From contig OZ025221.1 of the NCBI GenBank assembly GCA_964019055.1, positions 2,277,713 through 2,341,712 on the forward strand: 64,000 bases of DNA, written 5' to 3'. Origin of the DNA: Anthopleura xanthogrammica. Lineage: Eukaryota; Cnidaria; Anthozoa; Actiniaria; Actiniidae. Shown here one piece after another: positions 33,784 to 44,345 of this stretch (the stretch's first letter is position 1; every line of letters starts with the position of its first letter). The position numbers and the translations under genes were made by a program. Below the pieces are notes generated by a model. The model was not told the DNA's origin, did no database searches, and saw only the letters and a list, made by a program, of their open reading frames with translations.

Positions 33784-33966
33784 TTTTTCCATTTCAGACC
33801 ACGCATCATTCTCTTGGGAATAAGATTCTTTGTTTGAGTTGTATCCACATTCATGTGTCTTCTCATGTGCAACCGTTAAACAAAGAAATGATACTCTAGT
33901 GGAGAGAATGACACATGGTCTGAAATGGGAAAAAACCAAGTTATGCCCAAGATTAAGAGGTCTATT
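33784..33966. mobile_element. Palindromic MITE family A copy
   Basis: The arms TCCCATTTCAGACCACGYRTCATTCTC and the inverse enclose a centre with TTGAGTTGTATCCACATTCA, TTCTCATGTGCAACCGTTAA and AAGAAATGATACTCTAG. The left outer end is truncated relative to the copy at 52916-53115; the right end keeps AAGAGGTCTATT. Confidence 0.75.
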
Positions 33967-34173
33967 AAAAACGTACTGAGAATAAATTAACAGAATAATA
34001 TAAAAACACGTAAAGTGAATATAATTTTTAATACAGAAATCAAAATATATCAAGAAAAGTTCAATCTCGTATCTCTTATCTACTATCTCTTAGTGTTACA
34101 AAATTAAGGTTTCTTTTCTCTCGTTATATTTACTGTGATTCAAATCTATTCATGAAGAAACGATGGATAACTA

Positions 34174-34312
34174 CTATAAATCCTTTGAAGCACGTTGGAA
34201 TACAGCTAAATTAGGAGTACAAAACAATAGGTTCCAATTCTCAGGAGATTGAAATTCTTTTGTTTTATCCTCCAAATTGAGCTGCTTTGACGTCACGTGC
34301 AAGGGGTCTATA
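34174..34312. mobile_element. Palindromic MITE family B copy 4
   Basis: A full-length copy of about 139 bp: the left arm is diverged (GCACGTTGGAATACAGCTAA), the centre is TCTCAGGAGATTGAAATTCT and the right arm TCCAAATTGAGCTGCTTTGA ends in GGGGTCTATA. Confidence 0.8.
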
Positions 34313-34349
34313 TACCAGTATGATGTGTTATGCGTAGAGCGGTGTTTGT

Positions 34350-34522
34350 ATAAGCCAGTTCAAAGTTTAAGAATCGTTTTCAGTGCGCATGCGATTTTAT
34401 CCCGAATTTCTCACCTTCTTTTGTTTAATTAAAAACAAAAAAGGGTTTAAACTAAAGGTGAGAAATTCGGGATAAAATCGTATGCGCACTGAAAACGATT
34501 CTTAAACTTTGAACTGGCTTAT
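34350..34522. mobile_element. 173-bp near-perfect hairpin MITE
   Basis: The left arm runs ATAAGCCAGTTCAAAGTTTA, AGAATCGTTTTCAGTGCGCA, then GATTTTATCCCGAATTTCTC; the right arm is its inverse with one or two mismatches (GTATGCGCACTG against CAGTGCGCATGC). The loop is about 35 bp. Arms of about 70 bp at such identity indicate recent activity. Confidence 0.85.
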
Positions 34523-35611
34523 AAGGGAAGCTTACGGTATTGAGTTACAGCATGTACACGAGTTCTATATCTACTTGGAGTAATATATATATATCAGCTA
34601 CCTTTTACAATCTTGACCCCTACCCCACACGCCCTTTCGCTCAGTTGTCCTAGTCTATGTCAAGCAACGATGGAGGGGCTCTGCGTGAACAAAATAACTT
34701 CCAACTGTTTCTCTACTACTGGTTAAGTTGTTTGTCTTTTTCTTTCATTTCTCCTTACCTCAGTTCCCCCTCACTCTTCTCCTTCCACATTCATTCTTTT
34801 CCTAAAGATGCTCAAATTTCGTACAATCTTTGATGTCACCTATCGTTTTTTAGTGCACGAAGTCGAAAATAGTGGTAAAGCAGAAAGGTCTATTCAGAAA
34901 ACAGTCCCAGTTGGATTCACACAGTTCTTTGACAACTCAAAAAAAAAATCCCTCTACTAATGATGAAATACTCAAAATATAATATACCAATATATACATG
35001 TATTAAAACAAAAACAAAAAAGCAAAACATTAAATGCACGAAGTCTCAATTACATCCTAAAACAACCAAAAATAAGGTGATCGCCACTTGATTTCGATAT
35101 ATTCCTTACCTAGAACCTAGTCATTCTCGTCTCTATGAGCCTACGATCTTTTTGGGAAGCAGAGACTCTAAGTAAGGTTGGCACTAGCGCCTCCTCTGTA
35201 GATGTCTCTTATCTATTCTGTATTTTCCTGTTCGTGGGCTTCCTGTGTCCACGTCTTCCAACATCTTCCACAGGAAGCCCAGAGAAGAAAATGCAAAGCC
35301 TCTCACCTCTGTCATCGTGACTAGAGATTTTTAGATTTTGTACCCTAATTCCAACCGGTGTGGTTGGCTTCTATTGTGTTATTAACCAATCAGAAATAAG
35401 TATCAACTTTGCGGAGACCAAAAGGAATGCAGGCTCACAAGACTAAAATATGTGTGATGACGTGATACGTGTGATTAATATTGTAATATTCTAATCATTA
35501 CTATCAGTTTTACTACAATTCTATTACTAAACTATTATCTAAGGATTAATAAAAAAGCCCCTATGAGCCACGAGGCACGAGGAGGATAGGTAAATAAAAA
35601 ATGCAGGTCTT
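34523..35611. other. Gene-free stretch downstream of the MAP2K4-like gene
   Basis: Intergenic sequence presumably including the 3' untranslated region of the minus-strand kinase gene. No exon or domain is seen. A local CCACAGGAAGCCCAG phrase near 35270 is related to the short palindromes at 43805 and 48739-48829. Confidence 0.4.
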
Positions 35612-38600
35612 TTACTGGATTAAGTCTGGCAAATCTGGCTCCTCTGGCGCCTGCGCCAATATGTCAGCTAACCAGGATCCAACATCTACTGGCTCATTCT
35701 CATATCGCAGGATGAATGGGTGTTTCTGTGGATCAAATATCAGAGCTAAGTCTAGGCTTTATTAGTCTAGGCTTTATTTAGTCTCCATAACATAGGCATA
35801 ACATAAAAACTAGGGAGGGGGGCTGTTATCACCAAAATTGCAAAGAAAAAAAACTAAAACAAAAAAATCGCGAAGCAAAGAAAGAAGCCCATGGGGGGAT
35901 TCAGAATTCAGCACCCCCGGCCAACCCTAGCACGCCGCCTATGTCTGAGGAAGGAGGTAGAATAGAGTCTGACCTCTTTATCTTGGGCATAATGTTTTCC
36001 CATTTCAGACCACATGTCATTCTCTTGAGAATAAGATTTTTTGTTTGAGTCGTATCCATATTCATGCGTCTTCTCATGCGCAACCGTTAAACAAAGAAAT
36101 GATACTCTAGGGAAAGACACATGGTCTTATAGGAAATAGGAAAATATTATGCCAAAGCTTAGGAGGTCTATAGGCTTTTTTACAGTTTGATTTACATAAA
36201 TAGATGGATAAGAAAAGGAATGATGAAATACATAATAAATATTTAAAAAAAATATTATTAATTTTATTATTATTTAATTGTTATGAATAAAGCAAATCTA
36301 ACATACCAGTAGACCAGCATATTTTGGCCTTTTGGCTACTTCCTTGGTAAGGCTGGAATGGGAACATAATGGCCAGTATTGGTAAAAATGTAAACAGATA
36401 GATGGATGGATGAGTGGGAGAGTGAATGAAAAAATGGATGGAAGGATAATTGGATGAATAGAAGGAGGGATGCCAGATGAGTAGATGAATGGAGTGATAG
36501 AAGGATGATTGGACGGGTGGATTGATGGATATATGGATGGATGGAAGAAGGGATGAATGGATGGATAGAAGAAGAGAGGGAAGGAAGGGTGGATGGATAC
36601 GAGGGATGCATGGATGGAAGGAGGGATGCATGGATGGAGGGAAGGGTGGATGGATTGATGAAGGATGGATGGAAGGAGGGATGGATGGACAAAGGAGGAA
36701 AGAAAGACAGGGATAGATGGGTGGATATACAGTATGAACACATGCATATAGTAGCTAGGAGGGAGATGGATATGGATGTATCTAACAGACTCACCAAATG
36801 TTGACAAAGTTTAATAACTCTGGAGAGCGCTGGATGAACTCATCATTCACCAGCCGGGGGGGATCACCTTCTACTACTTGAGACAACTGGTCAAACACAC
36901 TGGTCCATTTAGGGTATGGAAATTTACCAGATGAAAGTTCAATCTATAGCAAATAATCATCAATATTAATAAATATTATATCTGTTCTGTTTTCCAGAGG
37001 AACGAAATCGATTTTAGAAAGAACTGTTGATGTAGTGGTGAGAGCGCTTCCCTCTCACAAAGGCAATCCAGGTTCAAAACCCAGACTTGGTGTGCCTCTA
37101 AGGTTTTTCTCCAGGTTCTCCAGTTTTCCTTCCTTCTCAAAAATTAGCTTCTAAATTCCAATTGGAATCAAGTGAAAGTGACACAAGCAAGTCACTGTAA
37201 AGTGCTTGCACAGTAGTTGCAAGTATTTTATTATCAATAGTACAGTAGCTATTAAAAGTCTAAAAGCATAAATTTGTCTTTGACTAAGAATTTAAAGGAT
37301 TAAGAGATAAAAGGATTTTGAAGTTGACCAAAAAAGACAAAATCCATGATACAGCTGAACACAAATGAGAATGATTTTTTTATTCATTTTTTTAAAAATA
37401 TTTCTTAGTTTTTTTCCTTACTCATAGTTTATGATTATCCATAAGTTTGGCAAAATATTTAAATGTATTGTAAGATTAATAAAGTCAATGGCAATGAGTC
37501 GTTACCATGGTAATGCCAAAGCTCCATACATCAGATCTGATGTCATATCCATGACGGCATGATGTAGGGTCTATTCTTTCAGGCTGCAAAAAAACAACAT
37601 CATTCCATATCATCACAAAATTATCACATCATCCAACTGAATATTCTATTTTGAATTCGTAAAAACCATTGTGTTCCTTGATTACAGACTTATTTACTCA
37701 GGGTTAGCCTCATTTCAGCATCTACAGTTAATATTCATAAATACCATTTGAAGGTAAAGTAAAGAATGCACAACTTCAACGATACAAACACTTCCACGGA
37801 CCTTCACTCAAACACATTGAATATTCTGTATAAAACAGAGGCTAACCCTGCATAAATTAATCTGTAGTCAAGGAACACAGTGGTGTTTTAAAAATGCAAA
37901 AAGGTCCATTGACCTTCAGGATGGACTCAAAGCCAACTAATCAGAGTTGAGGATTCTTACTTACCGCCATGTATGGTTTACAGCCAGCGTCTCTTGTCTT
38001 GGCAATAGAATCCACCAACTGACCACTGATTCCAAAATCACACAGTTTAATGCATCCTTGTTTATCAAGCAGGATGTTGGATGGCTTGACATCTAGAATA
38101 GATATTATAAACAATACCTGAACATGACAGTCAACTTCTCTTGTTTCAAAATGTCAGTTAGAATTTGTAAATTTTTCAAGGGAATCAAGGGTGATGTAAT
38201 GGTAGTGGTAGTGTATCACCTCTCCCCTCTGGGGTCTTGGGTTCAATTCCTGAGTTAGTTAGGTCTCTTCCTTAACTTGAAGATTTTTTTACCGGTTTTC
38301 TGGTTTTCCGGTTTTCTGGTTTTCCTCCCTCCTCAATACCCAAGCTAAATTCCAATCCTAACTTAGTTGAGCCCAGAGGTTGTTTCATGGTTCAATCTGT
38401 GAGTTAGCCGTGCCCTGACTTAGATCTGCCCAGAGGTTGTTTCAGGGTTCCATGCATGAGTTAGCTGTGCCCTGACTTAGATCTTCCCAGAGGTTGCTTC
38501 AGGGTTCTGTGAGTGGGTTAGCTGTGCCCTGACTTAGATTATAAATTTTTTGATTGGGAACAAAAGCCCAAATTTAGCATACAAAGTCATGAAGAATAAC

Positions 38601-41600
38601 ACACAATACAGTATTTGAATTTACAGATAACTTGTAAATATGTAATGTTGGATGATAACCATGATTAAGAGCGTCTGTGTAGGGAGTGAAGGTTGTTATA
38701 ATTATGTCCACTCACCTCTATGAATAATATTCAACTCTGTTTTCAAATAATCCAGAGCTTGGACAACCTGCAATGAATCAGAATCTGTATTAGTTACATT
38801 ACACAACGCTACTGACAAAATGCAAAAAAAGTTCAAATTATACTGGATTTTTTCCTAGTCGTTTTGCGGCGAAAATAGCAAATTATGTGCAGAAAATTTG
38901 CATAGAAAAAGGTCAAAATATGCAAAGAACTTAAAAAAAAAAAAAAATCAAAGCATGAAAAAAAACCTTCCAAGTTGTTTTAATCACGAAAGAGATTGTT
39001 GTTTTATTTTGAACGACATTTCTTTACAACAAATTAAACAAAATCAACTCACATTGGCAGTTCAGTTGAGACTAGAACGTGTGACCAGATACCCCAGGCT
39101 TGAACTACATGTACTGTATGTACACAGTTATGAGAGACATAGGATATTACATGGTCGCGCAGAGATACGAATTTTATCTTCGAGTGTTGATATTATCTCT
39201 CATGAGTGAGCTCAACGAGTGAGAGATAATATCAGCACTTAAGTAGATAAAATTTGTATCTCCAAGCGGCCATGTAATGTTCTGTTTATTATATGAAATC
39301 TTCAATGAAAAATAATGGAGAATTTGAGACTTGCTAAGCAAAAAGGTGAAATTTGACACCACCAGTATAGATATAAATCGTATCCCCACCGCGGTGGGAG
39401 TGGGGATATCAATTTTATCATTTTGATGTCACTCAATATCACACTCTATTTCATATAATAAAATGCCATAGCAGTGCACAATCCACCATTTGATATTATC
39501 AAAAGTGGCATAAAGTACAAGTGGCTATAGAAATCTGAGTATTTTATTAGTAGATACTTACAGCTAATGCAACTTTGCCCAGTATATCTTCAGGTATGGT
39601 TTGATGTAGAGGACCATAAACTAGTCTGTAGCACTTATCGAATGAGATCTCCATTAGTTCCATACATATCCATGCATCACCCTGTACAACATTACAACAT
39701 TAATTATAAAAAGACATATTTCTTTGAGTTTCCATCCAAACACTCGATTTAAATAAATTCCGAACAGTTTGATTGACTGAAGAGAATCGGCGAACTCACA
39801 AACTAATAACAACAGTCGGGCACGTAGCAATGAAATTGGTAGTAATATAACAGAGTCTGTACTTCCTGCGATTTATCCCAATTAAACAGGGTTTGTTCAC
39901 AACTGTCCTTACCTCTGTGAAGAGTGCACCATAAAATTTTACAATTAAGGGGCATTTACTACTGCGCATTACGACATCAAGGTCCATTAGTAACTGCTTC
40001 TGGTCTTTCTGGTCAACAGTGGAGCGTATCCTCTGTACAGTGAAAACAAAAATAATTTAATAAAGATAAATACAAGAAAACCTTTTTTAAGAGTTGACTA
40101 CCTAAATAAATGAATGAACGAACCAACGCACAAAAGAACAAAACAACGAAAGAACGATCGGAAGAACGAACCAATGAACAAATGAAAAAACGCAAGCATA
40201 CACATGCACGCACCCAGGAACGAACAAATGAACAAATGAACGAACAAACGAACAAATGCACGAATGAATGACAAATAAATTGGATTTAGCAGTGGCACTT
40301 CTACAGAGTAGCTATTTCTCCACTGAAATTCCAAATGGAATTTAGAAGTTGATTTTTGTGGATTGAGGAAAACAAGAGAACCCAGAGAAAAACCCTCGAA
40401 GCACAGGAGAGAACCAACAAACAACTCTATAACTCACATACATGTACGACACTGAGTCTGGCGGGACTCGAACCTGGAGAGGGGAAAAAGGGTCTTTTGA
40501 CCGTCTAACACATACCTTGACCGCCATACATGTGTTGCTCTCTGGGTGAAACATCTTGTTAACAGTACCATAAGCACCTCGACCAATCTCCCCATAATCC
40601 ACAAGATCATCGGCAGTATATTCAAATACCTAATACCCATAATAATAAAACAATCTGTTAGTACTGTAGGACACAAAAATTACAGTCTAATTAAGGGCCT
40701 GAGGCACCAGGAAAGCTATCTAGATCAGGGAATTGCTGGTGTGAAGAGTTTCAGCATTACATTTTGATACAGAGGGGGATCTAGAAACAGGTGTTACTTT
40801 TTGCTCTTTAAATAAAATAATTAAATAAAGGGAATTTACAGTGGATTTCAAAGAGTGGCTCTTCTTTCACTGAATCTCAATTGGAATTTAAAAGTTGATT
40901 TCTGTGGAGGGAGAAAAAACTGGGAAAAAAAACCTTGAAGCACAGGAAAGAACCCATTTACAGTACCGCCTGAAATCATTGAGGCATAAGAAGCATCCGT
41001 CGCGCCCTCAATACAACTCAACTCATATGGTATATAACACTGAGCCCAGCAGGACTCAAACCCAGGTCAAATTGGTGAGAGGCAAGTACTCTAATAATTG
41101 CAGTTTACTAAACAATGGCAAGTTGTTGGCTAATAACTACAATCAGCCTACCAAGATCTAGCCAGCAAGCCAAGTTAGTACCAATAGCTAACAGAAACCT
41201 GAATGCAAGGTACACACTTACGCTGTCAGGTCCAAAGGTCAGCTTCCCAACTGCTTTATGAGCTCTCAGTCGTTCCCTAATTAATAAAAAAATGGTTTAA
41301 TTATTAAAGAATATTTTATAAACTTGTGAATGATATCAATAATACTGCATGATAAAGATGCCGATAGAGCAGATTTCTTAAGAGTGTGAAAAGTCCTGGC
41401 ACACGGCACAGTTATGGCATATGGCTCAGACACGGTACCGAATTTCAGATCTATGTTTAAATTATACATGGCAAGGCACGGCCAGTGCTGTAAGTTTTTT
41501 TTTATATTCAATTATATACCAATCACAGAGTGTCTCACGGGGTTTAATCCATTTTTCTTATAAAGAGGGGAACAGAGAGGGGGAGGAACTACATGGAAAT

Positions 41601-43568
41601 GTCATGCAAAAATTAACAACCCTCCTTCTCTTCAAAGGAATAAATATTTTGTCCCTACACAATGTTTTTTGCCCGCGCCGTAACTGTGCCGCGCTCACAA
41701 GAAATCTCCTCTATCTCCCTCTTTACCAAGCAGCATTATATCATTTACAAGTTTATAAAATATTCTTCAATGGCAGAATTTGGGATGAATGAAAATACTG
41801 ATGACCCTCCCTTTTCGGCTGTCTATAAATAAGATAAAACTTCCCTAGATTCTTCCAGCCCAGCTCCACCTCTTCTAAAAAAGATGAAGCCTCTCTAAGG
41901 AAATTGTTGAACTTTCCAGAGGGAATGAAACTAGCGAACCCAGAGCAAAACCCTTGCTGACAAAACCCGTGTTTTTTAGATCAGAGTATCGACTGTATGT
42001 AAGATGGAAAACTGTTTTCAGGTCTTTAAAAACTTATTTGCTAATCAAAAATGTTTGCTACAGTAGATAGCTATTAAACACATTACTAAGTAAAGTAATA
42101 TTTTTACCATAACTGTGAAATTTCTCGTGCGCTGATTGGTCGAGGGCCGTGGTAAATAAGAGGACATACCGATAAATGACGAATCGCTCACGCAAAGAGC
42201 AAGCACGTGCTTTAAACGTTTTTTTCTTTCAAACTTTTTCTTTCTTTTTGGATCTTTTATTTGACTTTGTTATGGTAAAAAACAAATTTCCGATAGTTTT
42301 GCGTGGTATGTCCTCTTACTAATAATAATAATATTTATTACTTATATTGCGCGATTTTAACATATGAATATGATCAAATGCGCATCTTACTGTAGCTACA
42401 TGTACACCTTGTGAGTACATAACATTTTGACCAACTTTTGACGTCATATCATGGTAAAGAAGAGGACATACCACTCTAAACCATCGGGAATTTGTTAAAT
42501 CCCAGGTTCTACGGTCAAAATGGCTCAAGGGTACCCTGATTATACCCTGGGTATACTGATTTTATTATTTAAATATTGAGTTCATTATTCACTCCAAATA
42601 ATTATTGCCACTGATAAATCAGAACTCCAAACTTCAAAATTAATTACAATGTTTATTCTTCAGTTTTGATCGGATACTTCAACGATTGCCATTCCGAGGT
42701 ACTGTAGAAAAACTCATCAGAAATGCCACTATGAAGTTTACTTGGTTGTCCACTTAATATTTTAGTTGTCAATTGTATGTGAAGTTTGGAGTCTTCCAAT
42801 TTTTTTAATGAAAACTCAAAGTGAATAATCACTCAATATTTGAATAATGAAATCATTAATCAAGCCTAGGTTGTACACTTGAGCCGTTTTGACTGTAATA
42901 CAATCTAAAAGGTACAGTATCAAGATTCAAATTTAGGGCAGTCGATAAGTCATGGCTAATTTTAGAACCGAAGTAAGCTTATGATTATGCAGTATATACA
43001 CTTTTTATTGTCTTCATTTTGATTAGCTTTATATATACCCTAATTCTTTACTTAAGGAGGACAAATCTAATCAATCCTAAATGCTAGATACCCAAATGGT
43101 AATTATTTTATATTAATGGTTATTCAGAGAGCAACACTATAGAAACCATAATAAAAATACTGTAAGCTTAAGTTCATATTTTTGGCTGTAAAAATGAATT
43201 ATTTCTACAATATAAATTGTAAAATTGGTTCATAATTTCCTTACATGTGTATAGAAGGCAATTCTTGTACTTGTGGTTCCTGTTGTTTCACGATAAGAGT
43301 TACTTTTTTCCTATCCATTCCGGCTTTAAAATCCAATTTGAGTCTCTCTCGCGATATCTTCGTCCCTGTTCAACAAAATAACTTCAAAATTTCTAGATTT
43401 AAACTCTAAAAACCACCCCAAAAGACACATAAATACCAAAACTATTACATTCAATCCTTTAAGAATTACTGAGTAAGTATTTCAACGGTTAAATAATAGA
43501 GTAAAGTGGTAAAGAATGATTTTTGTTGGAGTTAAAAACAACGTCTTACCTGGCGAGTTGGACGCCAT
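35612..43568 (-). CDS. MAP2K4: Dual-specificity MAP kinase kinase, MKK4/SEK1 type, 12 exons
   Basis: Exons on the minus strand, 5' to 3': 43550-43568, 43245-43365, 41222-41276, 40516-40629, 39913-40032, 39562-39681, 38716-38767, 37965-38092, 37506-37583, 36795-36943, 36307-36352, 35612-35725. They join in frame to 371 residues, near the roughly 400 of vertebrate MKK4. Seen motifs: glycine loop GRGAYG (81-86), AVK lysine (103), [10 protein letters not shown] after the C-helix, HRDVKPSN (199-206), DFG (219-221), activation loop SIAKT with Ser229 and Thr233 in the SxAxT pattern, APE across an intron (243-245), and the C-terminal [14 protein letters not shown] segment resembling the DVD docking region. 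The [16 protein letters not shown] stretch favours MKK4 over MKK3/6 or MKK7. By homology it is activated by MAP3Ks and phosphorylates JNK and p38 in the cytoplasm. Introns carry SINEs, a tetranucleotide array and palindromic elements. It is divergent from the lipase gene. Confidence 0.95.
35961..36172. mobile_element. Palindromic MITE family A copy in MAP2K4 intron 11
   Basis: Left end AATAGAGTCTGACCTC; right end AGGAGGTCTATAG. The centre has TTGAGTCGTATCCATATTCA, CTTCTCATGCGCAACCGTTA and AACAAAGAAATGATACTCTA. Right-arm identity is lower than in the copy at 52916-53115. Confidence 0.75.
36385..36720. repeat. GGAT-type tetranucleotide array in MAP2K4 intron 10
   Basis: An imperfect GGAT/GATG/GAAG array of about 335 bp. 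The opposite strand is the same CATC-type repeat seen at 2700-3015 and 53331-53590. It sits between exons 10 and 11; the His/Pro/Ser-rich frames here are artefacts. Confidence 0.9.
37033..37200 (+). mobile_element. tRNA-derived SINE in MAP2K4 intron 9
   Basis: tRNA-like head (GTAGTGGTGAGAGCGCTTCC, B-box-like GTTCAAAACCC), body with TTTTTCTCCAGGTTCTCCAG and TTCCTTCCTTCTC, ending near AATTCCAATTGGAATCAAGT. Orientation is opposite to the gene. Confidence 0.7.
37655..37890. mobile_element. Palindromic repeat family H copy in MAP2K4 intron 8
   Basis: The arms hold AAACCATTGTGTTCCTTGAT, GGGTTAGCCTCA and the inverse TGAGGCTAACCCTGC-type and TCAAGGAACACAGTGGTGTT sequence. The centre has AGGTAAAGTAAAGAATGCAC. 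A related copy is at 57375-57635 and a half copy at 3030-3180. Confidence 0.7.
38190..38362 (+). mobile_element. tRNA-derived SINE in MAP2K4 intron 7
   Basis: Head GTAGTGTATCACCTCTCCCC with B-box-like GGTTCAATTCC, body with a local triplication of CGGTTTTCTGGTTTTC and TTCCTCCCTCCTCAATACCC. The 57-bp minisatellite follows almost directly (38370). Confidence 0.65.
38370..38540. repeat. 57-bp minisatellite, locus 3, in MAP2K4 intron 7
   Basis: Three units of GCCCAGAGGTTGTTTCATGG...TGAGTTAGC...GTGCCCTGACTTAGATC, same orientation as locus 1. Units differ from each other by several substitutions. Confidence 0.85.
39146..39463. mobile_element. Repeat family D copy in MAP2K4 intron 6
   Basis: Begins ATATTACATGGTCGCGCAGA and contains an inner palindrome around TGATATTATCTCTCATGAGT. 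The mirrored part is AGATAAAATTTGTATCTCC, AAGCGGCCATGTAATGTTCT, followed by a tail TCCCCACCGCGGTGGGAGTG and CACTCAATATCACACTCTAT. A second copy is at 50696-50960. Confidence 0.75.
40075..40275. repeat. Degenerate GAAC/AAAT tetranucleotide tract in MAP2K4 intron 4
   Basis: An imperfect run of AACGAAC, AAATGAAC and similar units, about 180 bp. It produces Ser/Phe/Val/Arg-rich frames on the minus strand that are not genes. Confidence 0.7.
40325..40505 (-). mobile_element. tRNA-derived SINE (minus strand) in MAP2K4 intron 4
   Basis: Read on the minus strand: B-box-like GGTTCGAGTCCCGCCAGACT, body with TTTTTCTCTGGGTTCTCTTG and CTCAATCCACAAAAATCAAC, ending TTCCATTTGGAATTTCAG. It lies directly beside the exon-4 donor (exon ends 40516). 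Confidence 0.7.
40855..41095 (-). mobile_element. tRNA-derived SINE (minus strand) in MAP2K4 intron 3
   Basis: The same family as 40325-40505: CCTGGGTTTGAGTCCTGCTG (minus strand) and TTCCAATTGAGATTCAG at the 3' side. Same orientation as the neighbouring copy about 350 bp away. Confidence 0.7.
42260..42510. mobile_element. Inverted-repeat element with LINE-like tail in MAP2K4 intron 2
   Basis: The outer arms are AAACAAATTTCCGATAGTTT with GGTATGTCCTCTTA on the left and AAGAGGACATACCACTCTAA with CATCGGGAATTTGTT on the right. Inside is TAATAATAATAATATTTATT followed by a GCGCG-type stretch, which looks like the inverted 3' tail of a LINE. Confidence 0.55.
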
Positions 43569-44345
43569 TATTTCGAAGAGTTGACAAAAAGGCCTACAAA
43601 GAAAGCCTAAACTGGACAGTTTGAGTCCAATTTTGAGAGAAATACAAACGGTATTTATGTGTTAACAGGATGTTAGGAATGATTCATCTGTCTGGTTAAA
43701 GGAAATAAGGAAAAATCGTTGATAAAGTAAGACAAGTTTATCATGTACCGGGACCTTATCCCATTACTATACTCCTAGTGAACTGCGCATGATCAAAGAT
43801 ATCCACAGGTAGCCCAGAGAGTGATTTATTCCTATTTTTTCCATCATCGGGTTCCCTTTTAAACTTTAAGGGTCGAAAAGGTCTCAGAGAGGACGAAACA
43901 AGTTCCTAAAGGAAATTTAACTTTAGTGCGTAAAAAGAAGACTAAAATTTTTAGAACCGTGTAAAATGAAGCTTAGTAAGTCTTTTGAAGAAAAATTTCA
44001 GCAGAGGGTTCCCTGTGGTTTTCGACCTTCCCCTCGCATGGAACGCCTGTTCTTTTACTGTCTTGACAAAAGCAAAAACATATTCCACAAGAAGAAGGCG
44101 TTACTGAATCAAAAAAAATGCACTAGACGTTATCTAAATGTAAATAACAAGCGTATTCCAGCACTCAGACACTAAGGTATATTGCTTCGCAAACTGAGTA
44201 AGTTCGAAGGTATATTTTAGTTTTCCAAGTCGATAAATTTAATGAAGGCAGATTTGAAGACAATATGATGTCATCCGAATTCGATATTCTAGGCTTTCAT
44301 TTAAGCTTACCTTTTATCCGAATGTTTCACTTTTAGGTTTTTAAA
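43569..44345. promoter_or_regulatory. Divergent promoter region between the MAP2K4-like and DAGLB-like genes
   Basis: 777 bp separate the two start codons, which point away from each other. No clear TATA box. ACTGCGCATGATC at about 43783-43795 is a half match to an NRF1-type site (TGCGCATGCGC). A plus-strand frame at 43966-44175 (69 codons) opens with ATG in AAAATGA context and encodes a basic peptide with Cys residues and no known domain; it may be an upstream frame in the lipase 5' leader or chance. Confidence 0.5.

Noticed and set aside
36281..36807. His/Pro/Ser-rich frames of up to 169 codons on the minus strand
   Set aside because: Tetranucleotide array between kinase exons 10 and 11; the true exons at both edges were found by family match and phase.
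43966..44175. 69-codon basic protein between the kinase and lipase genes
   Set aside because: Could be an upstream frame in the lipase leader; not enough evidence to list it as a separate gene.
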